Part shown: one piece after another, positions 33,696 to 41,786 of the stretch | Layout: each line of letters opens with the position of its first letter | Numbering within the stretch: the first letter of the stretch is position 1 | DNA from: Rhodoferax sp. | GTDB taxonomy: Bacteria; Pseudomonadota; Gammaproteobacteria; Burkholderiales; Burkholderiaceae_C | Assembly: GCA_008015235.1 (NCBI GenBank) | Contig: SSFF01000013.1 | Coordinates: forward strand, 62,001-126,000 | DNA: 64,000 bases | Direction: 5' to 3' | Notes under the pieces: model-generated | Told to the model about the DNA's origin: nothing | The model's input: the letters and a program-made list of their open reading frames with translations, nothing else | Database searches by the model: none | Made by a program: the position numbers and the translations under genes

Positions 33696-34112
33696 TTAGG
33701 CGTCACCCTCTGCATGGCGCTTGAGGTTTGCCAGCGTGACGGGCAGCCCTTGATTGAGCTGCTTCACCAACATGCGACCGAGCAGGAAGGTGAGCGCTCC
33801 AGAGAAGGTAACGCGATGGACCACCTTTACCGCGCGCTCCTGAGGAACCAATTCGTGCTCGAAAACCATGCGGAAAAAGGGAATCTTGGACTCGACGGTG
33901 AAGCAAGCGTTGGGCTCGACCTTGGTGAGAACCATGGGCACAGAGTTGCCCTTTGTGGGCGTGAGCGAGCCACGCGTTCCTACGGCAAATGGGCCGTCGA
34001 TCGATGCGCGTTTGGTATCGGGGTCCCAGGTGTGCCAGGCGGCGACGTCTTCGTAAATGCCGAAGATGCGCTCGGTGGAAGATTGAACAAGGATGCTGTG
34101 TTCGACTTGCAT
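33696..34112 (-). CDS. SRPBCC (START-like) family protein
   Basis: A 138-residue polyketide-cyclase/START-like lipid-binding fold: MQVEHSILVQSSTERIFGIYEDVAAWHTWDPDTKRA at the start and a long C-terminal helix LLGRMLVKQLNQGLPVTLANLKRHAE. The ligand is unknown. It converges with the AraC gene 8 bp away. Just upstream on the same strand lies the integron-cassette remnant, but this gene has no attC of its own, so it is probably the native neighbour at the insertion point. Confidence 0.85.
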   Translation of the reverse strand: MQVEHSILVQSSTERIFGIYEDVAAWHTWDPDTKRASIDGPFAVGTRGSLTPTKGNSVPMVLTKVEPNACFTVESKIPFFRMVFEHELVPQERAVKVVHRVTFSGALTFLLGRMLVKQLNQGLPVTLANLKRHAEGDA

Positions 34113-34143
34113 ACGCGATGAACGAGGGCGCTATGGTGTTCGT

Positions 34144-34518
34144 TTACACATTGACATACAGCACCGGATTAGATGCTCCTCGTTTGAAATAGTGCGCCAC
34201 AGATCTACCGAGATACTTTGCTTGAATGGAATCGGGAGCGACGCTTCCCGTGAACTCCCATCTTCCTTCGACTTGAATATCTTTAAGTGGTCTGGCCTTG
34301 TATGGAGTCGTGGCGGCAGGGTGCCACTGCTTCACAATGAAGACTCCACGCACAACGCCTTTTGCTACGGCCAAGACCAACTCGACAGAATCTCTTTGCT
34401 TCCCAACTCGCCACACTCCGCGTGTGGTTTCATAGATTGCCTCAGGAACCATGCCTTCGCGGTACAGCCTTGATATTCGGATCAAAAGCGCTGGCTCGGT
34501 TATGGTGACTTCTTGCAT
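34144..34518 (-). CDS. Cassette-type conserved protein of unknown function
   Basis: A 124-residue soluble protein. The ATG at 34518 is chosen because AGGAG lies 5 bp upstream. An ATG 30 bp further upstream has no Shine-Dalgarno. The core ALLIRISRLYREGMVPEAIYETTRGVWRVG and VAHYFKRGASNPVLYVNV are features of a family I have seen next to mobile integrons and islands, without known function. Codon use is AT-richer than neighbours. The start follows the attC-like site at 34551-34608 by 33 bp, as expected for a gene cassette. No attC follows its stop, so the downstream end is lost or fused to the chromosome. Confidence 0.75.
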   Translation of the reverse strand: MQEVTITEPALLIRISRLYREGMVPEAIYETTRGVWRVGKQRDSVELVLAVAKGVVRGVFIVKQWHPAATTPYKARPLKDIQVEGRWEFTGSVAPDSIQAKYLGRSVAHYFKRGASNPVLYVNV

Positions 34519-34550
34519 CGAGGCTCCTGGTGGAATTGCGCGGTTCAAAT

Positions 34551-34608
34551 TGCTAACGTTGGAATTTAATGACCACCGCAGGCAGTCCGCTGGAATGAAT
34601 TGTTGAGC
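34551..34608 (-). other. attC-like recombination site 1
   Basis: On the minus strand it reads GCTCAACAATTCATTCCAGC, then GGACTGCCTGCGGTGGTC, then ATTAAATTCCAACGTTAGCA. This has the attC layout: R'' (GCTCAAC), L'' (AATTCATTCCAGC), a variable loop, L' (TTAAATTCCAA) and R' (GTTAGCA, matching GTTRRRY). It aligns position by position with the aadA1-type attC (about 60 bp). It lies between the two cassette genes, just after the stop of the DUF2695 gene. Confidence 0.82.
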
Positions 34609-34617
34609 AACAACACA

Positions 34618-34905
34618 TCATCTGTTCTGCTCCCAGTGATCTGCCGCGTTGGCAAGTACTTCGCAGTCGCAAAAGCCCCCATGCTCGCGCAGCCAAGCTA
34701 GAACCTCCGCTGCCGATTGATCTTTCTCTGCAATCCACGATTTGGTAAATCGCAATGTGTGATCGCAGCCTGCGGCCTCAACTTTTTCATCCATGGCCTC
34801 GAACATCGATTCCAGCAATGAATCGGCTATTGGAAAGGCATCCTGCGACAACTTCCGTTGCTGCTGCTCCCACGCCTTCTTTCGATCTCGATTAGCAGTA
34901 TCCAT
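34618..34905 (-). CDS. DUF2695 family small protein
   Basis: A 95-residue soluble protein with the DUF2695 pattern: CDHTLRFTKSWIAEKDQSAAEVLAWLREHGGFCDCEVLANAAD. Two or three cysteines (GCDH, FCDCE) may bind metal. The ATG at 34905 follows AAGGA. An in-frame ATG 90 bp upstream would read through the attC-like site and a repeat. It is flanked upstream by an attC-like site at 34923-34967 and downstream by another at 34551-34608, the structure of a complete integron gene cassette in which the start codon lies close to the recombination site. Function unknown. Confidence 0.8.
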   Translation of the reverse strand: MDTANRDRKKAWEQQQRKLSQDAFPIADSLLESMFEAMDEKVEAAGCDHTLRFTKSWIAEKDQSAAEVLAWLREHGGFCDCEVLANAADHWEQNR

Positions 34906-34922
34906 TAGCACTAGTCCTTGCT

Positions 34923-34967
34923 GCCCAACGCAATGTGGACTGAAAAAATCCGCTGGATGCATTGGGC
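34923..34967 (-). other. attC-like recombination site 2
   Basis: On the minus strand it reads GCCCAATGCATCCAGCGGAT, TTTTTCAGTCCACATTGCG, TTGGGC. Outer arms GCCCAATGCA and the complement of TGCGTTGGGC pair at 9 of 10 positions, with R' GTTGGGC matching GTTRRRY. At 45 bp it is shorter than most attC sites, so it is less certain than site 1. Confidence 0.62.
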
Positions 34968-34985
34968 ACAAAAATCCATCTTGAT

Positions 34986-35050
34986 TTGCTACCAATTAAA
35001 TAGCTGTTTGCACAATACACATGGAGGACAGAAACCAATTTGCCATGCAA
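34986..35050 (+). repeat. Short palindromic repeat, copy G
   Basis: Reads TTGCTACCAATTAAATAGCT, GTTTGCACAATACACATGGA, GGACAGAAACCAATTTGCCA. It lies between the cassette remnant and the ushA stop, about 18 bp from attC-like site 2. No gene is present in this gap. Confidence 0.75.
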
Positions 35051-35075
35051 ATCGGCCTAGAAGCCCCTCCCCCAA

Positions 35076-36728
35076 TCAGCGTCGCACCACCGCATCCGCC
35101 GGCTCAAAGTCCGCCACGCGCACCTTGTTCTTGCTGAGGTACTCGCGCATCACGTCGGCATCCACGAAGCCGGTGTTCACGTAGCCCGGGTGGGTGCTGA
35201 GCTTGGGGTAACCGTCGCCGCCATTGGCCTGGAAGTTGTTCAGGGCCAGGCGGTAGGTCTTGGCAGGGTCGATGGGGGCACCGCGTACGGTGGCGCTCAC
35301 CAGCTTGCCACCCTCGGCCACGATGCGAACACCGGCATACTGCGGGAAGGCGCCGGAGCCTGGGCTCATCTTCATGGCGGCTTCGAGGTAGGCGGTGAGT
35401 TCGCTGCCTGTGAGTTCCACCACCGAGACCATGTTGCCGAAGGGCTGGACCTTGAGCACGTCCTTGTAGGTCAGCTTGCCTGCGGGCATGCTGTCGCGCA
35501 CGCCGCCGCTGTTCATGATGGCCAGGTCGGCCTTGGCCTTTTGCATCATCACGGTGGCGATGAAGACGCCCATGTTGGTGGGCTTGGCGCGCACGTCGTC
35601 GCGCTTGCCGTTGAGCACGCCGTCGCTCTCGCCCACCACCACGTCCAGCGCGGCACGACCCTTGTCCTGGTAGGGCTGCAGCAGGGCCAGCATGGCGGGG
35701 TCTTCGGCAATCTTTTCGGTGTAGGGCTGCTTGCTGTCTTTGCCGTCCGCGCCCTTGACGGTCTTCACCAGATTCACCGGCAGCAGTGCGTACTTCACCA
35801 ATTTGAATTCGCCTTGGGCGTATTCAAAATCGGCGCGACCCACGTACTTGCCCCACTCGTGGGCCTGCACGATCCAGGTGCCGTTCTGGCGGTCGGGCTG
35901 GCAGGCGGTGCCGGGTATGTAGGCGTCGTTGCGCATGGAAGCCCCCAGTTGCTCCAGCATGCACACGGGGTTCTGGCTGTGGCCGCCGACGATCAGGTCC
36001 AGGCCCTTCACCTCGCGGGCCATTTCCACGTCGCCGGGGGCGTTCACGCCGTGCTGGCCGTTGGTGTAGTGGCCCATGTGCGTGGCGGCGATGACGACAT
36101 GCGCCTTGCCACGCAGCTCAGACACCAGTGCAGCGGCCTCGGCCGCGGGGCGGCGGAACTCCACGCCTTCCACGTTGGCGGGGTCCACCATCTTGCGGGT
36201 GTCGTCGGTAGTAAGGCCCAGCACGGCAATCTTCAGGCCACCGCGCTCAAAGACTTCGTAGGGCTTGAACAGACGCTGGCCGCCCTTGTAGATGTTGGCC
36301 GAGAGCACCGGGAAACCGGCCCAACCGATCTGCTTGCTGAGCACCGGCAGGGGTTTGTCGAACTCGTGGTTGCCCAGGGCCATGGCGTCGTAGCCGATGG
36401 CACGCATGCCCTTGAAGTCCGGTTCGGCGTCCTGCGTGTCGGACTCGGGCACGCCGGTATTCACATCGCCACCGTCGAGCAGCAGGGTGTGCCCGCCCTG
36501 CGCTGCCACTTCCTTGCGCACCTGGTCAATGAGGGTCTTGCGTGCGGCCAGGCCGTATTCGCCGTCGCTGTTTTTCCAGAAGCGGCCGTGGTGGTCGTTG
36601 GTGTGCAGCACCGTGAGCTTGACCACGCCCGCCGGTGGCGCGGGCGGGGCCGTACCCACGCTGGCGCAGCCGGCCAGCCACAGGGCCAGCCCCAAGGGGG
36701 CCAGCTTGCGCAGGGGATACAGGTTCAT
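35076..36728 (-). CDS. ushA: UshA-type 5'-nucleotidase/UDP-sugar hydrolase, lipoprotein
   Basis: Cell-envelope metallohydrolase that degrades nucleotides or nucleotide sugars. The 550-residue precursor has a lipoprotein signal with lipobox LAGC (18-21). The metallophosphatase half has LHTNDHHGRF, DGGDVNTG, GNHEFD, ATHMGHYTNG and GGHSQNP. The C-terminal nucleotidase half has NSGGVRDSMPAGKLTYKDVLKVQPFGN and NFQANGGDGYP for nucleotide binding. It ends a minus-strand run that includes a penicillin-acylase-like gene 46 bp upstream. Attachment to the outer membrane is expected but not shown. Confidence 0.92.
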   Translation of the reverse strand: MNLYPLRKLAPLGLALWLAGCASVGTAPPAPPAGVVKLTVLHTNDHHGRFWKNSDGEYGLAARKTLIDQVRKEVAAQGGHTLLLDGGDVNTGVPESDTQDAEPDFKGMRAIGYDAMALGNHEFDKPLPVLSKQIGWAGFPVLSANIYKGGQRLFKPYEVFERGGLKIAVLGLTTDDTRKMVDPANVEGVEFRRPAAEAAALVSELRGKAHVVIAATHMGHYTNGQHGVNAPGDVEMAREVKGLDLIVGGHSQNPVCMLEQLGASMRNDAYIPGTACQPDRQNGTWIVQAHEWGKYVGRADFEYAQGEFKLVKYALLPVNLVKTVKGADGKDSKQPYTEKIAEDPAMLALLQPYQDKGRAALDVVVGESDGVLNGKRDDVRAKPTNMGVFIATVMMQKAKADLAIMNSGGVRDSMPAGKLTYKDVLKVQPFGNMVSVVELTGSELTAYLEAAMKMSPGSGAFPQYAGVRIVAEGGKLVSATVRGAPIDPAKTYRLALNNFQANGGDGYPKLSTHPGYVNTGFVDADVMREYLSKNKVRVADFEPADAVVRR

Positions 36729-36774
36729 GGCGGGCTCTCCTGAAAGCTGGGGTGCGAATGCGTGCGCCGGGCGC

Positions 36775-39285
36775 CTACTTTGCAGGCGCAGGCTGCAACT
36801 GCAACGTGTGGTTGATGGCGGCAGGTTTCATCTGCAGGGGGCGGTACTTCACCTCCATCCACTCCTGGGCCATGTCGCTGTAGCGGTGCGACAAGGCCAG
36901 GCCGCTCTGGCCGGTCTGGTAGATGAACTGCGAGTTCTCCAGGTTGGCCAGGTCGTACACCGCACGCAGCGAGGCCGCATGGCGGTTGGCAAAGGGGTGC
37001 TTTTCGTCATTGAGCCAGTACTGGCCCACGTTGACGGTAAAGCCGTCGCCCCCGGTGGGCACCACCACGTTGAACAGGGGCGCCAGCGCGGGCACCTTAT
37101 CGAACGGGTTGTGCAGGCTGCGCGCAGCGTGGGCCTGGCCCCACTGCCACTGGGCCATGTCGGGCCCGTAGCTGGCCACCAGACGGGTCAGCGCACGGTC
37201 CAGTGCAGCAGACGACTGGGCGGCACAGCCGTCCTTGCCGCACCACCAGCGGTCGTCGCGCTCCAACACGCCCTCCAGGGTGGCGCGGAACTGGCGCTTG
37301 CCGTACAGGGCTTTCATGCGCAGTTCGCCCAGCTGCGGGGTGACGATGGCGCGGGTCAGCTCGTCGGCCCAGGCGGCGAAGATCAGCGGTGCGCTCTGGT
37401 GGGGCCGCATGACAGCGTCGAAGTCCTGCAGCTGTTGCTGGGCGGCGGCGGCCAGCGGGTGCTTGCCCTGGGCTTTCTGCAGGTAAGGCAGCAGACGCTG
37501 GGTGGCGGCCGAGTAGCTGTCGGCCTGGATGGACTGCATGCTGAGCAAGTCGTGGCGCGAGTGCTGGGCCAGCAGCTCCTCGATGCGTTCGAAGCGGTAA
37601 GGCACGCCCCAATCCTGCCCCATGAAGTGGGGGTAGTCGGGCGGGGTGATGCGCTGGTTGGCGGTGGCGATCCAGCCCTTGGCGCCGCTGTCCTGCGGGG
37701 TGTCGTCGATGGCGATCCAGCCGTCCCAGTCGTAGCGTGCGTCCCAGCCCGGTGCCGGGGCCACGCCGCGGATGTCGTTGGCCGCCTTGCGCACAGGTAC
37801 CTTGCCGAAGGCCTGGTAGGCGATCTTGCCACTGGTATCGGCCATGACCACGTTCTGCATGGGCGAGTGGTAGTGGCGGTAGGCGGCTTTCAGTTCGCCC
37901 ACCGACTGGGCGCGGTTGCCTTCAAGCCCGGCCAGTACGGTGTGGTTGTCGGCGTCGAGCGCACTCCAACGCAGCGCCAGCACATAGCGCGCGGTGTCCA
38001 GCAGTTCACCATGGCTCTTCTGCACATCGCTGAGCACCGGGCCGTGGCGGGTTTCGCGCACGGTGATGTGGACCGCTGGCTTGCCCTTGACGGCGATTTC
38101 CTCCGCGCGGGTCTTGAAGCTTTCCCATGCGGGGCGGCCCTGGATGTCGGGGGCGCGGTAGAGCTGGGGGTTTTCGGGGTGGATGAACTCCAGGTACAGG
38201 TCCTGCACGTCGGGACCGGTGTTGGTAAAGCCCCAGGCGACCTTTTGGGTACGGCCCAGCACCACGAAGGGCAGGCCCGGCAGCGTGGCGCCGATGGTGT
38301 TGAGCGTGGGGGTTTCCAGGTGGGCAAAGTACCAGATGGCCGGGGCATTGAGGCCCAGGTGCGGGTCGTTGGCCAGCAGCGGGCGGCCGCTGACAGTGCG
38401 CTTGCCCGACACCACCCAGTTGTTGCTGCCCTTGCCGTCCACGGTACCGATGGCGTTGCCGAAGTCGGCCGACCAGGCTGCCATGCGCGCTCCGACTTCA
38501 GAGGAAAACTGGCTTTCAGCCCGCACATTACTTGACGGTAGCGCTCCTTTTTCAGGAGCAATTTCGGACGCTTTGGCCACTGGGACCGGGTTGCGGTAGA
38601 GGCCGAGTTCACGGTAGAAGGCCGGCAGGTCCTTGGTGGCGGCCGGTTTTTCGCCGGGATAGGGAGGGAACAGTTCCCACAGGCGCTGGTTGTCCAGCAC
38701 CTGGGCGCCGGAGAGGCGGGCAAATTCGTTGCCCCAGTTGCCGCCGAGGTCCAGCGCCATCATGAGCGACCAGCCCAGGCTGTCCACCGGCTCCCAGCGG
38801 CCGGGCTTGACCTTCAGCAGGGGAAACTCAGGGCCCAACGGGCGGGTGTTGCCGGCATGGAAGGCATTGATGCCGTCGCTGTAGGCCTGCACGGCCGCCT
38901 GGGCCGAAGGCGGCAGGCCTTCCCACTGGCGCTGCGCAGCCTGCATGATGCCGAGCGTGCGCATGAGCTTGTCGGTGTCCAGCGTGGCTTCGCCAAACAC
39001 TTCCGAGAGTTGCCCGCGCATCACTCGGCGGTTGAATTCGAGCTGCCAGCCACGCTCCTGGGCATGGACCCAGCCCAGCGTGAACCAGGCGTCCTGGTCA
39101 CTCTGGGCGCGGATGTGGGTGACATCGGCACCGTCGCGGCGCACATCGACCCCGGCCTGCAGGCCCGGCACCGCCAGGCGCCCGTCGAGCTGCGGCAGCG
39201 CACGCACGGTGTAGATGACCGCCGCGCTGAGCAGCCCCACGGCCAGTACCAGCAGCAACCAGATTGCACGTTTGACCCATTGCAT
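36775..39285 (-). CDS. Penicillin acylase family Ntn hydrolase
   Basis: An 836-residue precursor that self-cleaves into alpha and beta chains. The ATG at 39285 (MQWVKRAIWLLLVLAVGLLSAAVIY) begins a membrane anchor or signal. The nucleophile is Ser287 in GKGSNNWVVSG, the new N-terminus of the beta chain. Other Ntn features are TRHGPVLSD and a long C-terminal region QWQWGQAHAARSLHNPFDKVP. Family members hydrolyse acyl-homoserine lactones, cyclic lipopeptides or penicillins. Quorum quenching is possible but not shown. Residues about 241-260, 30 residues before Ser287 in the linker region, are encoded by a copy of the short repeat. Confidence 0.92.
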   Translation of the reverse strand: MQWVKRAIWLLLVLAVGLLSAAVIYTVRALPQLDGRLAVPGLQAGVDVRRDGADVTHIRAQSDQDAWFTLGWVHAQERGWQLEFNRRVMRGQLSEVFGEATLDTDKLMRTLGIMQAAQRQWEGLPPSAQAAVQAYSDGINAFHAGNTRPLGPEFPLLKVKPGRWEPVDSLGWSLMMALDLGGNWGNEFARLSGAQVLDNQRLWELFPPYPGEKPAATKDLPAFYRELGLYRNPVPVAKASEIAPEKGALPSSNVRAESQFSSEVGARMAAWSADFGNAIGTVDGKGSNNWVVSGKRTVSGRPLLANDPHLGLNAPAIWYFAHLETPTLNTIGATLPGLPFVVLGRTQKVAWGFTNTGPDVQDLYLEFIHPENPQLYRAPDIQGRPAWESFKTRAEEIAVKGKPAVHITVRETRHGPVLSDVQKSHGELLDTARYVLALRWSALDADNHTVLAGLEGNRAQSVGELKAAYRHYHSPMQNVVMADTSGKIAYQAFGKVPVRKAANDIRGVAPAPGWDARYDWDGWIAIDDTPQDSGAKGWIATANQRITPPDYPHFMGQDWGVPYRFERIEELLAQHSRHDLLSMQSIQADSYSAATQRLLPYLQKAQGKHPLAAAAQQQLQDFDAVMRPHQSAPLIFAAWADELTRAIVTPQLGELRMKALYGKRQFRATLEGVLERDDRWWCGKDGCAAQSSAALDRALTRLVASYGPDMAQWQWGQAHAARSLHNPFDKVPALAPLFNVVVPTGGDGFTVNVGQYWLNDEKHPFANRHAASLRAVYDLANLENSQFIYQTGQSGLALSHRYSDMAQEWMEVKYRPLQMKPAAINHTLQLQPAPAK
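38503..38563 (-). repeat. Short palindromic repeat, copy L (inside penicillin acylase gene)
   Basis: On the minus strand: ATTGCTCCTGAAAAAGGAGC, GCTACCGTCAAGTAATGTGC, GGGCTGAAAGCCAGTTTTC. It is read in frame as EIAPEKGALPSSNVRAESQF (residues 241-260). The GCTCC/GGAGC arms replace the usual GCTAC/GTAGC. Confidence 0.65.
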
Positions 39286-39410
39286 GGAATGTTTTCCTCC
39301 CTGAAATACAGCCCTTACCCATCCGGCACACAAGGCGCCAGTATCGCCCGCAGTCCCTGCGGGCTGCCAGCGCACTTACCCTGACAACGCCGCCCCAGCG
39401 GGCGTGGTTG

Positions 39411-40211
39411 TCAGCGCGCTGCCAGATTGCGGCGCAGGTATACCCCCAGCACCACCACGATGAGCACGGCCAGGGCGTTCTGCACGCCCTGGTTTTCGGC
39501 GAAATCCAGGGCCTCCACTGTCAGGTTGTAGGCAGCGGCCGCCATGAGCAGCGCCACCAGGCGCAGGCTCCAGTGCGTGGCCAGCAGGGCACGGGGCGAC
39601 AGGCGTGCCAGCAGCAGCTGCCCCAGCAATCCGCTGAGCAGCCCCAAGGCGGCGCCCACCACCACGTCGCCAGGCCAGTGCGCGCCCACCGCGATGCGCG
39701 ACAGGCCGGTGGCCAGCGCCAGCACCCACAACCAGGCAAAACGCCAGCGCGTGGCGCGTGGCAGGGCAAAGTAGATCCCGGCCGCCACGGCAAAGGCCGT
39801 GAGCGTGTGGCCCGAGGGCATGGACACGTTGTGCATGGGCTCGCCCACGATGCGCATGAGGGCGTTGTCCACCACGGCCGCCGGACGCGGGCTTTCGATC
39901 AGGGCCTTGCCGGCACGGGCAAACACGATGGCGAAGGGCGCAGCGCACAGCCAGGCCCACAGGTAGCGCGGTGCCAGCAGCAGCAGCGGCGCTGTCACAC
40001 CCAGCACCCCCCAGGCGTTGCCCAACAGCGACAAGGCTGTCCAGGCCCCTGCGGGCAGAACGGCAAAGGACTGGTTCAAGGCCACGAACTGGCTTGGCTC
40101 CCACCAGTGCAGCCACAGCGGGGCCCCCAGCAGCAGCAACACCACAGGAACGCCCCAGACCCAGGGGGCAAATGCCGCTTGCGGCGCGGTGGGTGTGGAG
40201 GCAGTGTTCAT
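39411..40211 (-). CDS. PAP2 family membrane phosphatase
   Basis: A 266-residue inner-membrane lipid phosphatase with about six helices. The three PAP2 motifs are K-x6-RP (KALIESPRP), PSGH (SMPSGHT) and SR-x5-H-x3-D (SRIAVGAHWPGD). Substrates in the family include undecaprenyl diphosphate and phosphatidate. The ATG at 40211 overlaps the stop of the upstream GT39-like gene by 4 bp, so the pair is translationally coupled, which suggests lipid-carrier recycling linked to that glycosyltransferase. Confidence 0.92.
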   Translation of the reverse strand: MNTASTPTAPQAAFAPWVWGVPVVLLLLGAPLWLHWWEPSQFVALNQSFAVLPAGAWTALSLLGNAWGVLGVTAPLLLLAPRYLWAWLCAAPFAIVFARAGKALIESPRPAAVVDNALMRIVGEPMHNVSMPSGHTLTAFAVAAGIYFALPRATRWRFAWLWVLALATGLSRIAVGAHWPGDVVVGAALGLLSGLLGQLLLARLSPRALLATHWSLRLVALLMAAAAYNLTVEALDFAENQGVQNALAVLIVVVLGVYLRRNLAAR

Positions 40212-41716
40212 GGTGTGCCGCGCAGTGTAAGCCGGGGTTGGGGGCTGCCTTCCCAGCCATAGCAGGCATAGAAACGGAAACTGGCCTGGGGCACGCCCCA
40301 GCGCTGGACCGGCAGGCTTTGCAGCAGCTTGCAGCGGGTGAAGCCGTGCGGTGCCATGGGTACGTCGTAGGCCATGTGCGACCAGTCCACCAGCAGGGCA
40401 TCGCCGCCCTGCGGCAGATCGCCCGCCCAGAGGTCGAACTGGTCGAATCGGTCTTCCAGCACATGCACCGGCAGGGGCCGTGCGTACCAGGCCAGGCGGC
40501 TGGCCAAGGTCCAGTTCTGCACCGCCAGCGCGTTGAGCTTTTCCTGCTGCGCCAGTTCGCGCGCCACGCGGCCGGCCTGTTGCCAGCCGTGCAGGTCGGC
40601 AAAGGGGTTGGCGGCGGGTGCCACGGTGTCGTCGTTGCTGGCAATGAAGGGCCAGCCGGCGCTGAGCATCAAGCCCAGCAAGCCGATGGCAATGGCGGCC
40701 TGCATAACGGCCAGCGCACGCAGCCACGCAGCCCAGCCAGTGCGCTGCCAGTGCTGCAAGGCCAGCCCCGCAAACGGGGCCGCGGCCACCCAGGCCGGCG
40801 CAGTCCAGTGCGGCAGGCTCGTGCCACCGCCCGACAGATAGGCCAACACGGAAAACGGCAGTACAAAAAACCAGAACAACGGCCGGGCCGCGGGGGCTGC
40901 ACGGCGCCAACCCGCCAGCGCAGCCCACAAGAGCGGACCAAACACCAGCCACTGCACCAGCACGAAGCGGGCGAACTCCAGCGGCTTCCAGCCGCCCCCT
41001 GCACCGTGCGCCAACTGGTAGCGGAACGACACCCAGTCGTTCTGGGCGTTCCACACCAGCACCGGCAGCACCAGCAGAAGAGCCAGCAGCAGGGCACCCC
41101 AGGCCCCAGGGTTGCGCAGCATGCGCGGACCGTGCGCCTGCAGCAGACACAGCAGCACGGCCAGTGCCGCAAAGATGGCGGTGTACTTGCTCAAGCCAGC
41201 CAGCCCCAGCAGCAGACCCAAACGCAGCCAAGGCGCCCAGCCGATGGATTGCAGCGGTGTGCGCATGAGTTGCCAGGTTTGGGCCACGATGGCCACGGTC
41301 AGGGCCATCAGCAAGGTGTCGGGCAGGAGTCCGATGCCCAGGATGTGCAGCAGTGGTGCCAGCGCCAACGCAGCCAGCGCCCACAGGGCAGCCCCCTCTT
41401 CTCCAGCCGCGGTGTCGGACACCAGGCGCAAGCTCAGGCGGTAGGCGCCCGCTACGGTGGCCCACCAGATCAGGGCCGGTAGCACGCGCAGCAGGGCATC
41501 GGGCAGCTGCAATGCCAGCAAAGGCCATTGCACCCAGCCGACCAGGGGGGGGTGATCGAAATAGCTCAGGGCCAGGTGTTCGGCGTACAGCAGGTAGTGG
41601 GCTTCGTCCACCGACAGGCCCATGCTGGCACCCAGCACCCCATGCAGCAGCACCAGGGCCCACAGGGCCCGGCGGGCCCCGGTGGCGGGAACGTGCAGCG
41701 AAGACAGTAGTCTCAA
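40208..41716 (-). CDS. GT39/ArnT-like membrane glycosyltransferase
   Basis: A 502-residue integral membrane transferase that uses a polyprenyl-phosphate sugar. The N-terminal SVDEAHYLLYAEHLALSYFDHPPLVGWVQWPLLALQLP has the Asp-Glu pair and the PPL motif of the PMT_2/GT39 superfamily. About eleven hydrophobic helices follow, then a C-terminal soluble domain (VQNWTLASRLAWYARPLPVHVLED). The acceptor (lipid A, protein or glycan) is unknown. It overlaps the PAP2 gene by ATGA and is divergent from the glutamine amidotransferase gene with 70 bp between them. Confidence 0.88.
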   Translation of the reverse strand: MRLLSSLHVPATGARRALWALVLLHGVLGASMGLSVDEAHYLLYAEHLALSYFDHPPLVGWVQWPLLALQLPDALLRVLPALIWWATVAGAYRLSLRLVSDTAAGEEGAALWALAALALAPLLHILGIGLLPDTLLMALTVAIVAQTWQLMRTPLQSIGWAPWLRLGLLLGLAGLSKYTAIFAALAVLLCLLQAHGPRMLRNPGAWGALLLALLLVLPVLVWNAQNDWVSFRYQLAHGAGGGWKPLEFARFVLVQWLVFGPLLWAALAGWRRAAPAARPLFWFFVLPFSVLAYLSGGGTSLPHWTAPAWVAAAPFAGLALQHWQRTGWAAWLRALAVMQAAIAIGLLGLMLSAGWPFIASNDDTVAPAANPFADLHGWQQAGRVARELAQQEKLNALAVQNWTLASRLAWYARPLPVHVLEDRFDQFDLWAGDLPQGGDALLVDWSHMAYDVPMAPHGFTRCKLLQSLPVQRWGVPQASFRFYACYGWEGSPQPRLTLRGTP

Positions 41717-41786
41717 AACGGTATCCGCAAAGTAAAAGCGAGCAGTCTAGCGAGTTCCGCGGTGGGGAAATCGTTAAACTGGCGCC

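Noticed and set aside
33690-34143. A third attC site after the downstream cassette gene or after the SRPBCC gene
   Set aside because: A GCCTAAG near 33696 looks like an R'' half-site but no GTTRRRY partner or arms follow within 150 bp, and it runs into the AraC gene.
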